In this document: in pieces, positions 44,020 to 52,836 of the stretch
How the letters are laid out: every line of letters begins with the position of its first letter
Position numbering within the stretch: position 1 is the stretch's first letter
Assembly: GCF_028464225.1 (NCBI RefSeq)
Contig: NZ_JAQPCN010000001.1
Coordinates: 868,001 to 932,000, forward strand
Reading direction: 5' to 3'
Origin: Zeaxanthinibacter sp. PT1
GTDB lineage: Bacteria > Bacteroidota > Bacteroidia > Flavobacteriales > Flavobacteriaceae
Length of the DNA: 64,000 bases
The notes under the pieces: model-generated
What the model saw: the letters and a program-made list of their open reading frames with translations, nothing else
Database searches by the model: none
What the model was told of the DNA's origin: nothing
Translations under genes and position numbers: made by a program

Positions 44020-46344
44020 ATGAGCTTCAACCTACCCAAACAAAAACTTACCTACGCGCAAAAGAAGAAGGACGACTTCGCTATCATGAAGGAGACCATC
44101 AAGGCGTATATCGACCGCGCTGACTTCAACCGCAAGCGAAAGCAAGACTTCTATTCCTTCTACGATTACTACAACGGGAAGATGAACCTGAAGGATTACG
44201 CCTATGTGACGGATCCTTACAACGCTGTCGCCAAAGGGAAGACACCCCGCAAGTTCCCGGCGCGTATCCGGAACTACAATATCATCAAACCCGTGGTGGA
44301 TCTCCTAGTGGGAGAGCGTGCCCAGCGTCCCTTCAACTACCAGGCTGTGGTTGTCGGCGGCGACATCAAGAATAAGTATGAGGAGTACCGCACCAAGCAG
44401 TACCGATCGTACCTGGAGCAGATGTTCGTCAACGAGATGAATAAGCAGGGCGTACAAACCGGACTACCTTCAAAAGAACTTCCCGAGCCTGAGGACTTTG
44501 CCAAACAGGTACAGACCTCCTACCGCGACAAGCGTGCCATCATGGGACAGCAGGCGATGGATTACATCGTTGCCAATGTGGAGCTGGAGGACAAGCTACA
44601 GACCGCATTCTTTGACTGGGTGGTAACCGGAGAGGCGTACTCTTGCAAAGGGGTACTCTTCGGAGATGTGGATTACCAGGTAGTTTCTCCTACCGATGTC
44701 TTCTATGAGGCAGGACCTGAGGTGAAGTATATCGAGGATGGTGACATGGCAGGTCAGCGAAAGCTCATGAGCGTCAACGAGGTAGTGGACATGTTCCATG
44801 ATGTACTCACTGACGATGAGATCGACCGCTTGGAAAACCCCGAAGCAAACACCTCACAGAACTTCTCTATCCCTTTCCTGGCACAGAACGGAAATGACAA
44901 TGACGACAGGCATACTGACCGCCTAGTAGAAGTATACCACGTGAACTTTAAAACCTTCACCAAGATCGGATTCGTAGAAGTGCCGGACCAGTTCGGAGCC
45001 ATGGAAGTGATCGAGGTAAGTGAGAGCTACAAGCCCATGCCTGGCGAAAAGGTGGAGTGGCATTGGATCAACGAAACCTGGGAAGGATACCAGATCGACG
45101 GATCCATCTACAAGCACATACGACCTACCGAGGTACAGCGTACCCAGATCAATAACGTATCCAAGGCGAAGCTCATGTACAATGGCGCCAGGTACTCGGA
45201 TAGGAATTCTGAGAATGTCTCTATTGTAGAGATGGGAATTCCTTACCAGGTCCTCTACAACGTTTTCCATTACCGACTTGAGCTGTCCATTGCCAAGAAC
45301 AAGGACAAGATCGCCCTGATGGAAATCAACACCGTACCTAAGAAGCACGGGTGGGATGAGGAGCAATTCATGTACACCGCAGACGCGTTGGGCTTTGCCT
45401 TTATAGATTCTACCGCACCGGGACAGAACAAAGAGCGCGTGAACTTCAATCAATTCCAGGTACTCGACATGTCCCTGGGACAGTACATCGGCGCACAGTT
45501 TGAACTTCTCCAAGCCATCAAGAATGAGTGGGAAGAGTTCCTTGGGATCTCCCGCCAGCGTAAGGGTCAGATCATGGCAAGTGATGGCGCCGGTAACACT
45601 AACATGGCAGTAGGGCAGAGTAACATCATGACCTACGAGCTGTTCAGGAAGTTCTCCAAGTTCGAGGAGCGCGAGATGAACGGTCTACTGGACGTATCCA
45701 AATTTGCCTGGAAGGAAGGTAAGCAGGCTACCTATATCACACCGGACTACCGCGAAGGTATCCTGGATATAGAGCCTTCTGAGTTCCAGGAAGCACAGAT
45801 TGGAATCTTCATGAAGAACTCCTCTAAGGAGACAGAGAAGCTTGAGACCATGAAGCAGTTGGCATTCAGCTTCGCACAAAATGGATCCCAGCCCTCAACG
45901 GTAGCTGAGATTCTGGATCTAAACAACTTCGCCGGTATCAAGGAGAAGGTGAAAGAGGCAGAACTTAAGCAGCAGGCTTGGGAGAAATCACTCAAGGAGA
46001 TGGATCAGCAAACTATCCAGATGCAGAACGAAGGTGCAGCGCAACAGGCACAAGCAGAACAGGCATTCACAGCACAGGAGAGTGCATCCGAGCGGGATAG
46101 CAAAGAGCGTATGCATGCTGAGAAGATACAGGTAGAGTGGGCAAAACTTGGAGAGAATTCCAAACCAGAGATGCCTGATAACAGCGCCGAGGCAATGAAG
46201 CTGCAGAACGAGCGTGAGAAACGCGAGACAGACAAGTGGAAGACCAACCGCCAGATAGCCTCTAACGAGAAAATTGCGAGCGGTAAAAATGAAATTGAGA
46301 AGAAGAAGATAGCCGCTATGAAGAATAAGCCCGCATCGAAATAA
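44020..46344 (+). CDS. Portal protein (crAss-like type)
   Basis: The 774-residue protein has an N-terminal stretch ending in a basic segment, then RIRNYNIIKPVVDLLVGERAQRPFNYQAVVVGG (about residues 86-118), the pattern I associate with portals of crAss-like phages. The core continues to about residue 630, with wing- and stem-like regions, and the C-terminal ~140 residues are an unusually Q-, E- and K-rich helix (QQTIQMQNEGAAQQAQ and on), probably a coiled coil protruding into the head. The portal forms a 12-mer at one vertex through which DNA enters and leaves. The position between terminase and scaffold agrees. Confidence 0.86.
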   Translation: MSFNLPKQKLTYAQKKKDDFAIMKETIKAYIDRADFNRKRKQDFYSFYDYYNGKMNLKDYAYVTDPYNAVAKGKTPRKFPARIRNYNIIKPVVDLLVGERAQRPFNYQAVVVGGDIKNKYEEYRTKQYRSYLEQMFVNEMNKQGVQTGLPSKELPEPEDFAKQVQTSYRDKRAIMGQQAMDYIVANVELEDKLQTAFFDWVVTGEAYSCKGVLFGDVDYQVVSPTDVFYEAGPEVKYIEDGDMAGQRKLMSVNEVVDMFHDVLTDDEIDRLENPEANTSQNFSIPFLAQNGNDNDDRHTDRLVEVYHVNFKTFTKIGFVEVPDQFGAMEVIEVSESYKPMPGEKVEWHWINETWEGYQIDGSIYKHIRPTEVQRTQINNVSKAKLMYNGARYSDRNSENVSIVEMGIPYQVLYNVFHYRLELSIAKNKDKIALMEINTVPKKHGWDEEQFMYTADALGFAFIDSTAPGQNKERVNFNQFQVLDMSLGQYIGAQFELLQAIKNEWEEFLGISRQRKGQIMASDGAGNTNMAVGQSNIMTYELFRKFSKFEEREMNGLLDVSKFAWKEGKQATYITPDYREGILDIEPSEFQEAQIGIFMKNSSKETEKLETMKQLAFSFAQNGSQPSTVAEILDLNNFAGIKEKVKEAELKQQAWEKSLKEMDQQTIQMQNEGAAQQAQAEQAFTAQESASERDSKERMHAEKIQVEWAKLGENSKPEMPDNSAEAMKLQNEREKRETDKWKTNRQIASNEKIASGKNEIEKKKIAAMKNKPASK

Positions 46345-46367
46345 TATAAAAAACCTATATAAGTAAG

Positions 46368-46388
46368 ACCCCCGGTAACACGGGGGTT
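46368..46388 (+). terminator. Hairpin terminator after the portal gene
   Basis: ACCCCCG and CGGGGGT form a 7-bp stem around GTAACA, followed by TATAAT. It separates the terminase-portal block from the scaffold-capsid block. The T-run is weak. Confidence 0.6.
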
Positions 46389-46415
46389 ATAATAGATTCT
46401 AAGACAATGTTTAAT

Positions 46416-46423
46416 TAATTTTG
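46416..46423 (+). promoter_or_regulatory. Candidate phage -7 box for the scaffold-capsid block
   Basis: TAATTTTG fits TAnnTTTG and ends 9 bp before the ATG of the scaffold-like gene, right after a terminator. A start about 7 nt downstream of the box would give a leader of a few nucleotides at most. Confidence 0.5.
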
Positions 46424-46432
46424 TAAGCAACT

Positions 46433-47548
46433 ATGAGTGATCAAACCACTGGTTTTGACCTTAGTGATGTATCAGTCGGAGATATCCTTGGAGGATACGA
46501 TGAGCCGATTGATAACCAAGAGGAAGAAGCCCAAGATCCAACAAACGGATCCGACAATGAGGGAGCTGACCCAATCCAACAGCAGGATCCAGACCAACCC
46601 ACTGGAGATCAAGATGACCCTGAAAATCCCAACGATTCTGAAGAAGACCAAGACGAAGGAGAAGACTCGCAAGAAGGAGACGATCCAGTCGACTCCGAGG
46701 ACGAACCTACGCTATTAGAAGAACTTCAAGAGCGATTAGGGTACGAGATTGATGGAGAGTTCGATGACAGTGTGGAAGGGCTTACCGAGTACACCAAGAA
46801 GGTGGGTGAGCAAGTAGGACAGCAGTACCTCCAACAGGTATTTGAGCAGTTCCCGGATGTGAAGAAGTACCTGGAGTACCGCGCACAAGGCGGAGACCAG
46901 GGGAAATTCTTCGAGACTGCAAAACAGGTACAGGACTATTCGTCCCTTACCGAGGAGCAGCTTAAAGGAAATGCAGCCCTACAACGTAAGGTAGTTACAG
47001 AGCTTCACAAAGAGCTGGGCTACGACGATGATACGATCAATGAAATTGTGAAAGACCTGGAAGATAGTGAGCTGCTGGAGAAGCAGTCGCTTATCGGTAG
47101 CAAACGTCTTGCCGCTATGAGTCAGCAACGTGAGGAGCAACTCCTTGCCGAGCAACAAGCAGAAGCCGAAAGGCGTGCTCAAGAGCAGCAGGAGACTTGG
47201 CGTGAGATCGGAGATACGATAAAGCGCGGAGAACTTAAAGGTCTTCAGGTACCTGAGGCAGACAAACGATCATTCTATGATTGGATGGCACGCCCGGTAG
47301 ATAATTCAGGACGCACACAGCGGGACCTGGACATGGGTAAGATGGACCGAGAGGCTCAACTTGCACTGGAATATATGTATTACAAGAAGTTTGATTTCGC
47401 CAAGTTCGGCGGGACCAAGAGCAAAGCACAAAGTCTACGCAGCAGACTGCGATCCTCAAAAGGAGCAGTCACCAATACCCTCTCTAGGGGACAGAATCCA
47501 GGACACCAACGAACAACAGCATTACCTGGGTTAGACGAGATATTCTAA
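46433..47548 (+). CDS. Scaffold-like acidic phage protein
   Basis: The 371-residue protein starts with a very acidic, low-complexity region (residues ~20-95, e.g. GSDNEGADPIQQQDPDQPTG), followed by a helical region and a Q/E/A-rich coiled coil (about 230-270, QLLAEQQAEAERRAQEQQ) and a short basic C-terminus. Acidic N-terminus, coiled coil, basic C-terminal and position directly before the major capsid protein are typical of scaffolding proteins, which guide assembly and then leave. No sequence family is recognised; the call rests on composition and place. Confidence 0.75.
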   Translation: MSDQTTGFDLSDVSVGDILGGYDEPIDNQEEEAQDPTNGSDNEGADPIQQQDPDQPTGDQDDPENPNDSEEDQDEGEDSQEGDDPVDSEDEPTLLEELQERLGYEIDGEFDDSVEGLTEYTKKVGEQVGQQYLQQVFEQFPDVKKYLEYRAQGGDQGKFFETAKQVQDYSSLTEEQLKGNAALQRKVVTELHKELGYDDDTINEIVKDLEDSELLEKQSLIGSKRLAAMSQQREEQLLAEQQAEAERRAQEQQETWREIGDTIKRGELKGLQVPEADKRSFYDWMARPVDNSGRTQRDLDMGKMDREAQLALEYMYYKKFDFAKFGGTKSKAQSLRSRLRSSKGAVTNTLSRGQNPGHQRTTALPGLDEIF

Positions 47549-47619
47549 CAAAACTTAGTTCACAGCATATAGAAGTTACTGCAGCATTTGGCACTTAACC
47601 TATAACCCCAAATATTGCC

Positions 47620-49053
47620 ATGGCAGATAACAATCGCAAGCTGCGTCTTTATGAAGACGTATGGAATGCGCAAGGGATGACGGACGAGAACTCTCTGTCT
47701 AATGCCTTGCTGACCCAACCTGATGTTCTATCGCCAGTGTTGACCCACCTAGCCGGTAAGGAAGACAAGAGGTTCCCTCTTTCTTTTCTGACCGAAGGTA
47801 TGGGTAACACTCGATACATCAACGACACCGAGTATGATTACCCGGTAATGGGTCGAATCAACAAAGCCGTAACCGCTACCAAACTGGTATCGGGAACCGG
47901 AGAAAACCACTCTCGATTTGTGGTGAACTTCCCTGAAAAGTGGTTTGTTCGTCAGTACATCATCGAGAACCCTTATGGTCTTCAGGCGAGGATCATGGAA
48001 GATCCTCGTGCAGGATTGGAAGGTGGTTTCGATTACACACTTCAACTGGTATCTCCTGACGCTGCCTCTGCAGTATCAGCCGGAGACATCGAAGGTCTGA
48101 AGTTCGTACAACTCTTCGCTCCTGTATCCTTCAGTGGATCAAGAGGTAACGAAAGTAACTGGGTCGCTCCTTCTAAAATGCGTAACCAGATTTCCATCAT
48201 CAGGAAGTCTTACCGTTTCGAAGGTAACGCTCAGAACAAAGTCGTTAACGTTGAGTTCAACGTAAAAGGACGTACCACTAAGTTGTGGCACGACTTCGAG
48301 GAGTTCCAGCACATGCTGCGTTGGAAGGAAGAGTGTGAGTACTCTTACTGGTACTCTACCTACAACAGGGACTCTAAAGGTGTGATCCACATGAAGGACG
48401 ATAACGGAAACGTTATTCCTCTTGGATCTGGTGTTCTGGAGCAAATCCCGAACTACGACACTTACGCGAAGCTTACAGCTAAGAAGCTGAAGAACATCGT
48501 AAGGGATACCTTGTACGGAGCTTCTGATGCTCAGACCATGAACATCGTATTGTTCACCGGTATCGGAGGTCTTGAGGAGTTTGACAGCGCTATGAAAGAG
48601 GAAGTTGCCTCTGGAGCGTACATCAAGAACACTGATCCTTCTAGCTTCATCGGCGGAAGCGGTCGTAACCTGACCCTTGGTGGATTCTTCACCAGCTACC
48701 AGCACATCGACGGGCACACTATCACAGTAAGGCACTTGCCTTTACTTGACCACGGTGCACGTGCGCTTAACTCTGAGTTGCATCCTTCAACCGGACTTCC
48801 TCTGGAGTCTTACAGAATGATCTTCTTAGACATGAGCACTTACGATGGTCAGCCTAACGTACAGATGGTTTCACGAAAAGGTCGTGAGCTTGTACGATGG
48901 GCAGTTGCCGGTGCTACTGTACCAAAAGGATTCAGTGGAAACGCACTGCGTGCTACTGACATCGATGGTGGATCTGTACACTTCATGAAGGAAGGTGGTA
49001 TCTCTATCCGTAGAGCTACTAACTGCTTCCACTTAGAGTGTGTAGCTGCCTAA
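47620..49053 (+). CDS. Major capsid protein (crAss-like HK97-fold type)
   Basis: The 477-residue protein follows the scaffold. Segments such as GSRGNESNWVAPSKMRNQIS (about residues 179-198), IIRKSYRFEGNAQNKVVNVEF and MIFLDMSTYDGQPNVQMVSRKGRELVRWAVAG (about 404-435) match what I recall for crAss-like capsid proteins. The C-terminal region is rich in strands and ends with a Cys-containing FHLECVAA. Codon use is more biased than in neighbouring genes (gct, cgt, aac preferred), as expected for a highly expressed gene. A 70-bp gap and a terminator after it delimit a separate transcription unit. Confidence 0.9.
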   Translation: MADNNRKLRLYEDVWNAQGMTDENSLSNALLTQPDVLSPVLTHLAGKEDKRFPLSFLTEGMGNTRYINDTEYDYPVMGRINKAVTATKLVSGTGENHSRFVVNFPEKWFVRQYIIENPYGLQARIMEDPRAGLEGGFDYTLQLVSPDAASAVSAGDIEGLKFVQLFAPVSFSGSRGNESNWVAPSKMRNQISIIRKSYRFEGNAQNKVVNVEFNVKGRTTKLWHDFEEFQHMLRWKEECEYSYWYSTYNRDSKGVIHMKDDNGNVIPLGSGVLEQIPNYDTYAKLTAKKLKNIVRDTLYGASDAQTMNIVLFTGIGGLEEFDSAMKEEVASGAYIKNTDPSSFIGGSGRNLTLGGFFTSYQHIDGHTITVRHLPLLDHGARALNSELHPSTGLPLESYRMIFLDMSTYDGQPNVQMVSRKGRELVRWAVAGATVPKGFSGNALRATDIDGGSVHFMKEGGISIRRATNCFHLECVAA

Positions 49054-49066
49054 GAATAGCTTATTA

Positions 49067-49098
49067 AAAGCCCCTCACACCCTGGGGGGCTTTATTTA
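49067..49098 (+). terminator. Terminator after the major capsid gene
   Basis: AAAGCCCC (49067-49074) pairs with GGGGCTTT (49086-49093) and is followed by ATTTATT. It isolates the capsid gene from the following head-protein genes. Confidence 0.8.
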
Positions 49099-49119
49099 TT
49101 AACCCAATTTTTACCACCA

Positions 49120-49944
49120 ATGCGTAAAACAGTAATAATCAAACGTCGTCCAAATACGACAAACCTACCAGATCACGTGTACGATTCCGCAAAGAAAAGG
49201 ATCGGCGCTACTTACAATGCCCAAGGAGATGTAAACACCGGGCTTTCCATCAAAGAGACCAACGAACTGATGCCTCACATACTGGGTGTATCGACTCAGG
49301 ATCCTGCCTTCTTCAAGAAGGTAAAGGAGTTCTTCTTTGACCTTTCCGTTGATGTTCCAGCAATAGGCGTAGAGCTTGAAGTTGGAGTGGACAAGGACGA
49401 TTCACCATACGAACTGATGGACTACATCAAATACAAATTTGCAATCAAGCACCCTTACCTACTTGTGGATCCAAGAGATCCGGCAGAAGTACGCAAGAAG
49501 CGTAAATACATATTCACCCTGGAAGATAAATCCAGAGAGCGTGCCGAGCAGGTTGCCAACAAGAACAAGCGTAAGGAAGCTACTAAGGAATGGATCAAAC
49601 TTACAGCCGACGAGAAAAAGATGGCTATGGTTCTCCGCGTACTTGGAGAGTTCCCTGATTCAATGGACCAGGATACTATGGAGATCACTTTAGAGAAGAT
49701 CGCCAACGAGACTCCGAGCCAGTTCCTAGCGGTAGCTAAAGACAAGCAACTGGAGACTAAAGCCTTCATCCGAAATTGTGTATCAGCAGAAGTGCTGAGA
49801 AAGGTTGGAAACAGCTACATGGATGGTGAAGAAGTACTTGGTCACAGTGAGGAAGAAGCAGTGATTTACCTGCAGGATAAGGCAAACTCTGAGACACTTC
49901 TGAATCTTAAAGCGAAACTTAAACACTACAATTCCACTAAGTAA
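49120..49944 (+). CDS. Phage structural protein downstream of capsid, unknown role
   Basis: The 274-residue protein starts with MRKTVIIKRRPNTTNL and is largely charged and helical, with a basic central region (RKKRKYIFTLEDKSRERAEQVANKNKRKEATKEW, about 126-160, of which the middle is coil-like). A protein of this type follows the capsid in other crAss-like genomes I recall. It could act in head assembly or DNA ejection. Its stop and the next start share one base. Confidence 0.6.
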   Translation: MRKTVIIKRRPNTTNLPDHVYDSAKKRIGATYNAQGDVNTGLSIKETNELMPHILGVSTQDPAFFKKVKEFFFDLSVDVPAIGVELEVGVDKDDSPYELMDYIKYKFAIKHPYLLVDPRDPAEVRKKRKYIFTLEDKSRERAEQVANKNKRKEATKEWIKLTADEKKMAMVLRVLGEFPDSMDQDTMEITLEKIANETPSQFLAVAKDKQLETKAFIRNCVSAEVLRKVGNSYMDGEEVLGHSEEEAVIYLQDKANSETLLNLKAKLKHYNSTK

Positions 49945-50624
49945 TGACGATCCAGGAAATGCACTACCATGTTGACCAGGGCTTGCAGAAGAACGCGAGC
50001 TTTGTGTACAACAACTTTCTCCCACAGGAGATAGATGCCTTTATCAATAAGATGATCTTACGCTTTATCAAAGACCGGTTCGATAGGACTGATCAGATGG
50101 AGCTAGGGTTTGAGGCGGTGCAGAAACGCCTGGACGACATTAGGGAATTAATCGAACCCCACCAGGCAACATTCTCAGGGCTAACCCTGGGACAAAATGC
50201 CTCTGCAGCACTCCCTGGCGATTACCTATTCTATATCGCCGGGGAAGTGAATGCGGGTTGGGACGACTGCAAACTAAAAGCAGATCTTTCCAAAGATCAC
50301 ACCGTACCGGTACTCATTGCGCCGCAGGACCAGGTACGTAAAATGATGATAGATCCTTTCCGAAGGACTAGCGAGAGAAGCGCACTAGCTACTATAACCC
50401 AAAGAGTACTGACGGTTATGGGTAGTAAAAAGTTTATATTAAAAGGTGTAACCTTTGACTACATTAGGTATCCCGCGAAAGTAGACTTATCTTTGAATCA
50501 ATCGTGCGACCTGGCAGACCACACCCACGATGAAATAGTAGACCTCACAGTACAGCACATCTTAGAAGTTATAGCATCTCCACGTTACCAGAGCAACTCT
50601 GCCCAGGCAAATAAAACTGAATAA
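49944..50624 (+). CDS. Phage head-tail connector/ring-like protein, candidate
   Basis: The 226-residue protein has helical N- and C-terminal parts around LTLGQNASAALPGDYLFYIAGEVNAGWDDCKL (about residues 81-112), with beta character in the middle (VPVLIAPQDQVRKMMIDPFRRTS). Its position after the capsid-associated gene suggests a connector or ring protein of a podovirus-like tail. Not recognised with confidence. It is coupled to the previous gene by a 1-bp overlap. Confidence 0.5.
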   Translation: MTIQEMHYHVDQGLQKNASFVYNNFLPQEIDAFINKMILRFIKDRFDRTDQMELGFEAVQKRLDDIRELIEPHQATFSGLTLGQNASAALPGDYLFYIAGEVNAGWDDCKLKADLSKDHTVPVLIAPQDQVRKMMIDPFRRTSERSALATITQRVLTVMGSKKFILKGVTFDYIRYPAKVDLSLNQSCDLADHTHDEIVDLTVQHILEVIASPRYQSNSAQANKTE

Positions 50625-50646
50625 TCTGTAACCCTAAATCTATACC

Positions 50647-51450
50647 ATGTCTAAGCAATTATTTATTGTCAATGTCGATGGTGATGCTACTAACAAAACT
50701 GCTACCTCTTTCGCCGATGTTCGAGCTGGGAAGCTGGGCTTTGTTGAAGGCGGAGCTGTCATTGCAAGTCTAACCGGGGGCGAAGCTCAAATCGCTGTCG
50801 ATGACGAAATCTCTACTCCTTTCACAGGCGTTGAAGTTCAAGATGCTGTAAAGCAAGCACCTTTCGCAGGTACTGCTCAACAAGCAACTATCGACTTCAC
50901 AGGCGCTGCAGCTGGAGAGCCTCTGTACGTGAAACTGATCGACACTACCATTGGTACAATGGACGTTGAGATCAAGTCTTACGAGCGTGCTACTCTTCAG
51001 GGAATCGTTGATGCTATCAACGCTGACGGAGCAAAATCTGGATCTAAATTTGAAGGATTCTCAGCAGCCCTTGCTGCTTCTGTAATCACTGTCACTGCTC
51101 CAGTAAACAAAACCTTCAGGGTTTCTGCCACTGACGGATGTACACTCGATCAATTGGCTGTCAAGCCTGTTCCAACAAGAGGACAAGATGAGGATCTGAA
51201 GAAGCTGGAAGTTGAGTGCTTACCTTCAAGAGGTATCCACAACAACGTAGGTTTCCCAGTGGTCAAGCCAGACAGCAAAGTTGTTGCCGGAGCTACTTAC
51301 GTACTTTACGTGTACGATATCGCTCGTGGTGTTCCTAACAAAGCTGGAACTGGTACTGCTGCTATCGAGGACAACCAGATCATCGTTGCTGTTAAGTCTG
51401 ACTTAGCCAACACGATCGCTGCCCTTGACGGTGACGCTATCGCTGAGTAA
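50647..51450 (+). CDS. Phage abundant structural protein, candidate capsid auxiliary or head-fibre
   Basis: The 267-residue protein is beta-rich, alanine- and valine-rich (ASLTGGEAQIAVDDEIS, ATIDFTGAAAGEPLYVKLID), with few charged clusters. Codon use is strongly biased toward gct, cgt, aac and ggt, like that of the capsid gene, and the gene is followed by a strong terminator, both signs of high expression. In crAss-like phages auxiliary capsid or head-fibre proteins occupy such positions; a tail-sheath role is unlikely given the podovirus layout. Assignment is an inference. Confidence 0.5.
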   Translation: MSKQLFIVNVDGDATNKTATSFADVRAGKLGFVEGGAVIASLTGGEAQIAVDDEISTPFTGVEVQDAVKQAPFAGTAQQATIDFTGAAAGEPLYVKLIDTTIGTMDVEIKSYERATLQGIVDAINADGAKSGSKFEGFSAALAASVITVTAPVNKTFRVSATDGCTLDQLAVKPVPTRGQDEDLKKLEVECLPSRGIHNNVGFPVVKPDSKVVAGATYVLYVYDIARGVPNKAGTGTAAIEDNQIIVAVKSDLANTIAALDGDAIAE

Positions 51451-51472
51451 GACCAACAACCAACCATAACCT

Positions 51473-51511
51473 AAGGGGAGGGTACACCCAAACTGCCCTC
51501 CCCTTTTTTTA
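51473..51511 (+). terminator. Strong rho-independent terminator after the 267-aa protein
   Basis: AAGGGGAGGG at 51473-51482 pairs with CCCTCCCCTT at 51496-51505 around a 13-nt loop and is followed by a run of T. It separates the head-protein genes from the fibre array. Confidence 0.9.
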
Positions 51512-51523
51512 TACCTACTATTC

Positions 51524-51772
51524 ATGGCATTCGACTCCACTCTTTATACTAATACCAAAGCACGCGTCCAGACCTTCCTGGCACAGTTTGCAGACACAGA
51601 GCTGTGCGGGTGCGATCAAAAGACCACGCTGTTTGTCAACAAGCTCATGGTACTGCTCACCGGCATAGACCTGGACTTGCGCTACGCGGACGACACAGAG
51701 GCTACAACGAAGTTGGACCTGTTAATTCGATTCCTCGATGGAGGTAAGGATTACGATTGCGGCTGTAAATAA
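51524..51772 (+). CDS. Small Cys-rich phage protein, 82 aa
   Basis: The 82-residue protein carries CGCDQ near the middle (about residues 28-32) and CGCK at its C-terminus, so it could form a small zinc knot or disulphide-linked structure. It is otherwise helical with TTLFVNKLMVLLTGIDLDLRYADD. It begins the fibre block and overlaps the next start by one base. Not recognised. Confidence 0.5.
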   Translation: MAFDSTLYTNTKARVQTFLAQFADTELCGCDQKTTLFVNKLMVLLTGIDLDLRYADDTEATTKLDLLIRFLDGGKDYDCGCK

Positions 51773-52836
51773 TGGAGGCTCCGACACTACAAGCGCGGAG
51801 CGCATACGCTAACACGACAGAGTACTACAACGCGATAACCTGGCGTTACAAGTACATCGCTACTGAATGGGCGAAGAAGACCCTCTATGGGGTCTGTTCT
51901 CCGCACCTGGAAGAGATGCTTTGCCTGCGTGCAAAGATCTGGGAACTACAACTGGAACTCGGGATTGATCAGATCGATTCCCCTGCAGCTCCAGGTTCTG
52001 CTATTCCTATTCCCGGAAATGAGGATCTGGTAGTAACCGACTCATACATCCACGAACACTACCTCGGGTACTACTCGACAGGTGGTGCAGTCCGGCTCTC
52101 CGATATTATAGACGAGCTGGATAACCAAGGAGTTTCCATCACTGGAACTCAACGATACATCGTAACGGCGCTGGTAGATCACCAGACTCAGGGCGCAACC
52201 CTAGACCGTTACCTCCTTTACAAGAACGAGACTGAGAAGTTGGTACTCCTGGAGAGTTTACCGATTTCAGATCAGTTCTCCCCTGCCTACCACATGATCA
52301 GTGGAAGCGGATCCCCTGCATCTATTGTTAACCAGGCTTCTACGTTCCAGGCAAATCCTAAGCCTCTGATCGTACAGGATGTAACCTCAGGAAAACTATA
52401 CGGGTACCTGGGAACTTACTATCCAGAAGGTTTTGGAGCTACCGGTTATGTGACCCAAGGCAATGAATTTGTAGAGATCACCCCCTTCCGTGCCGAGGGT
52501 AGAACCTCCGACCTGATCAACGATGGTGAGAATGGACAGGATCCATTTATTACCTCTGACGAGGCGCAGGTACTTATCGATGACTCCCTGGAGAACTATT
52601 ACGATAAGCCTGAGATAGATGCAATGCTCGGGGGCGCGGTAGACGCACACTATGTGCACAACCAAACCTCTGACTCTAACACCTGGGCAATCACACACAA
52701 CCTTGGCAAGATGCCGAGTGTAGTGGTAATTGACGACCAGGGAAATAACGTAGAAGGTGAGATCACCTATACCAGCACCAATGGTCTGGTTATCACATTT
52801 AATAACCCATTTCAAGGAACTGCGTACCTGAACTAG
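51772..52836 (+). CDS. Phage tail-fibre-like protein with C-terminal HNLGKxPSV module
   Basis: The 354-residue protein starts with a helical region (to about residue 70), continues with glycine- and threonine-rich beta segments (VRLSDIIDELDNQGVSI, GYLGTYYPEGFGATGYVTQG), and ends with TWAITHNLGKMPSVVVIDDQGN plus GLVITFNNPFQGTAYLN. This C-terminal ~55-residue module recurs in the gene at 53688 and, in altered form, at 54170. Such modules fold into the beta-structured tips of tail fibres or baseplate proteins. The host receptor is unknown. Confidence 0.65.
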   Translation: MEAPTLQARSAYANTTEYYNAITWRYKYIATEWAKKTLYGVCSPHLEEMLCLRAKIWELQLELGIDQIDSPAAPGSAIPIPGNEDLVVTDSYIHEHYLGYYSTGGAVRLSDIIDELDNQGVSITGTQRYIVTALVDHQTQGATLDRYLLYKNETEKLVLLESLPISDQFSPAYHMISGSGSPASIVNQASTFQANPKPLIVQDVTSGKLYGYLGTYYPEGFGATGYVTQGNEFVEITPFRAEGRTSDLINDGENGQDPFITSDEAQVLIDDSLENYYDKPEIDAMLGGAVDAHYVHNQTSDSNTWAITHNLGKMPSVVVIDDQGNNVEGEITYTSTNGLVITFNNPFQGTAYLN

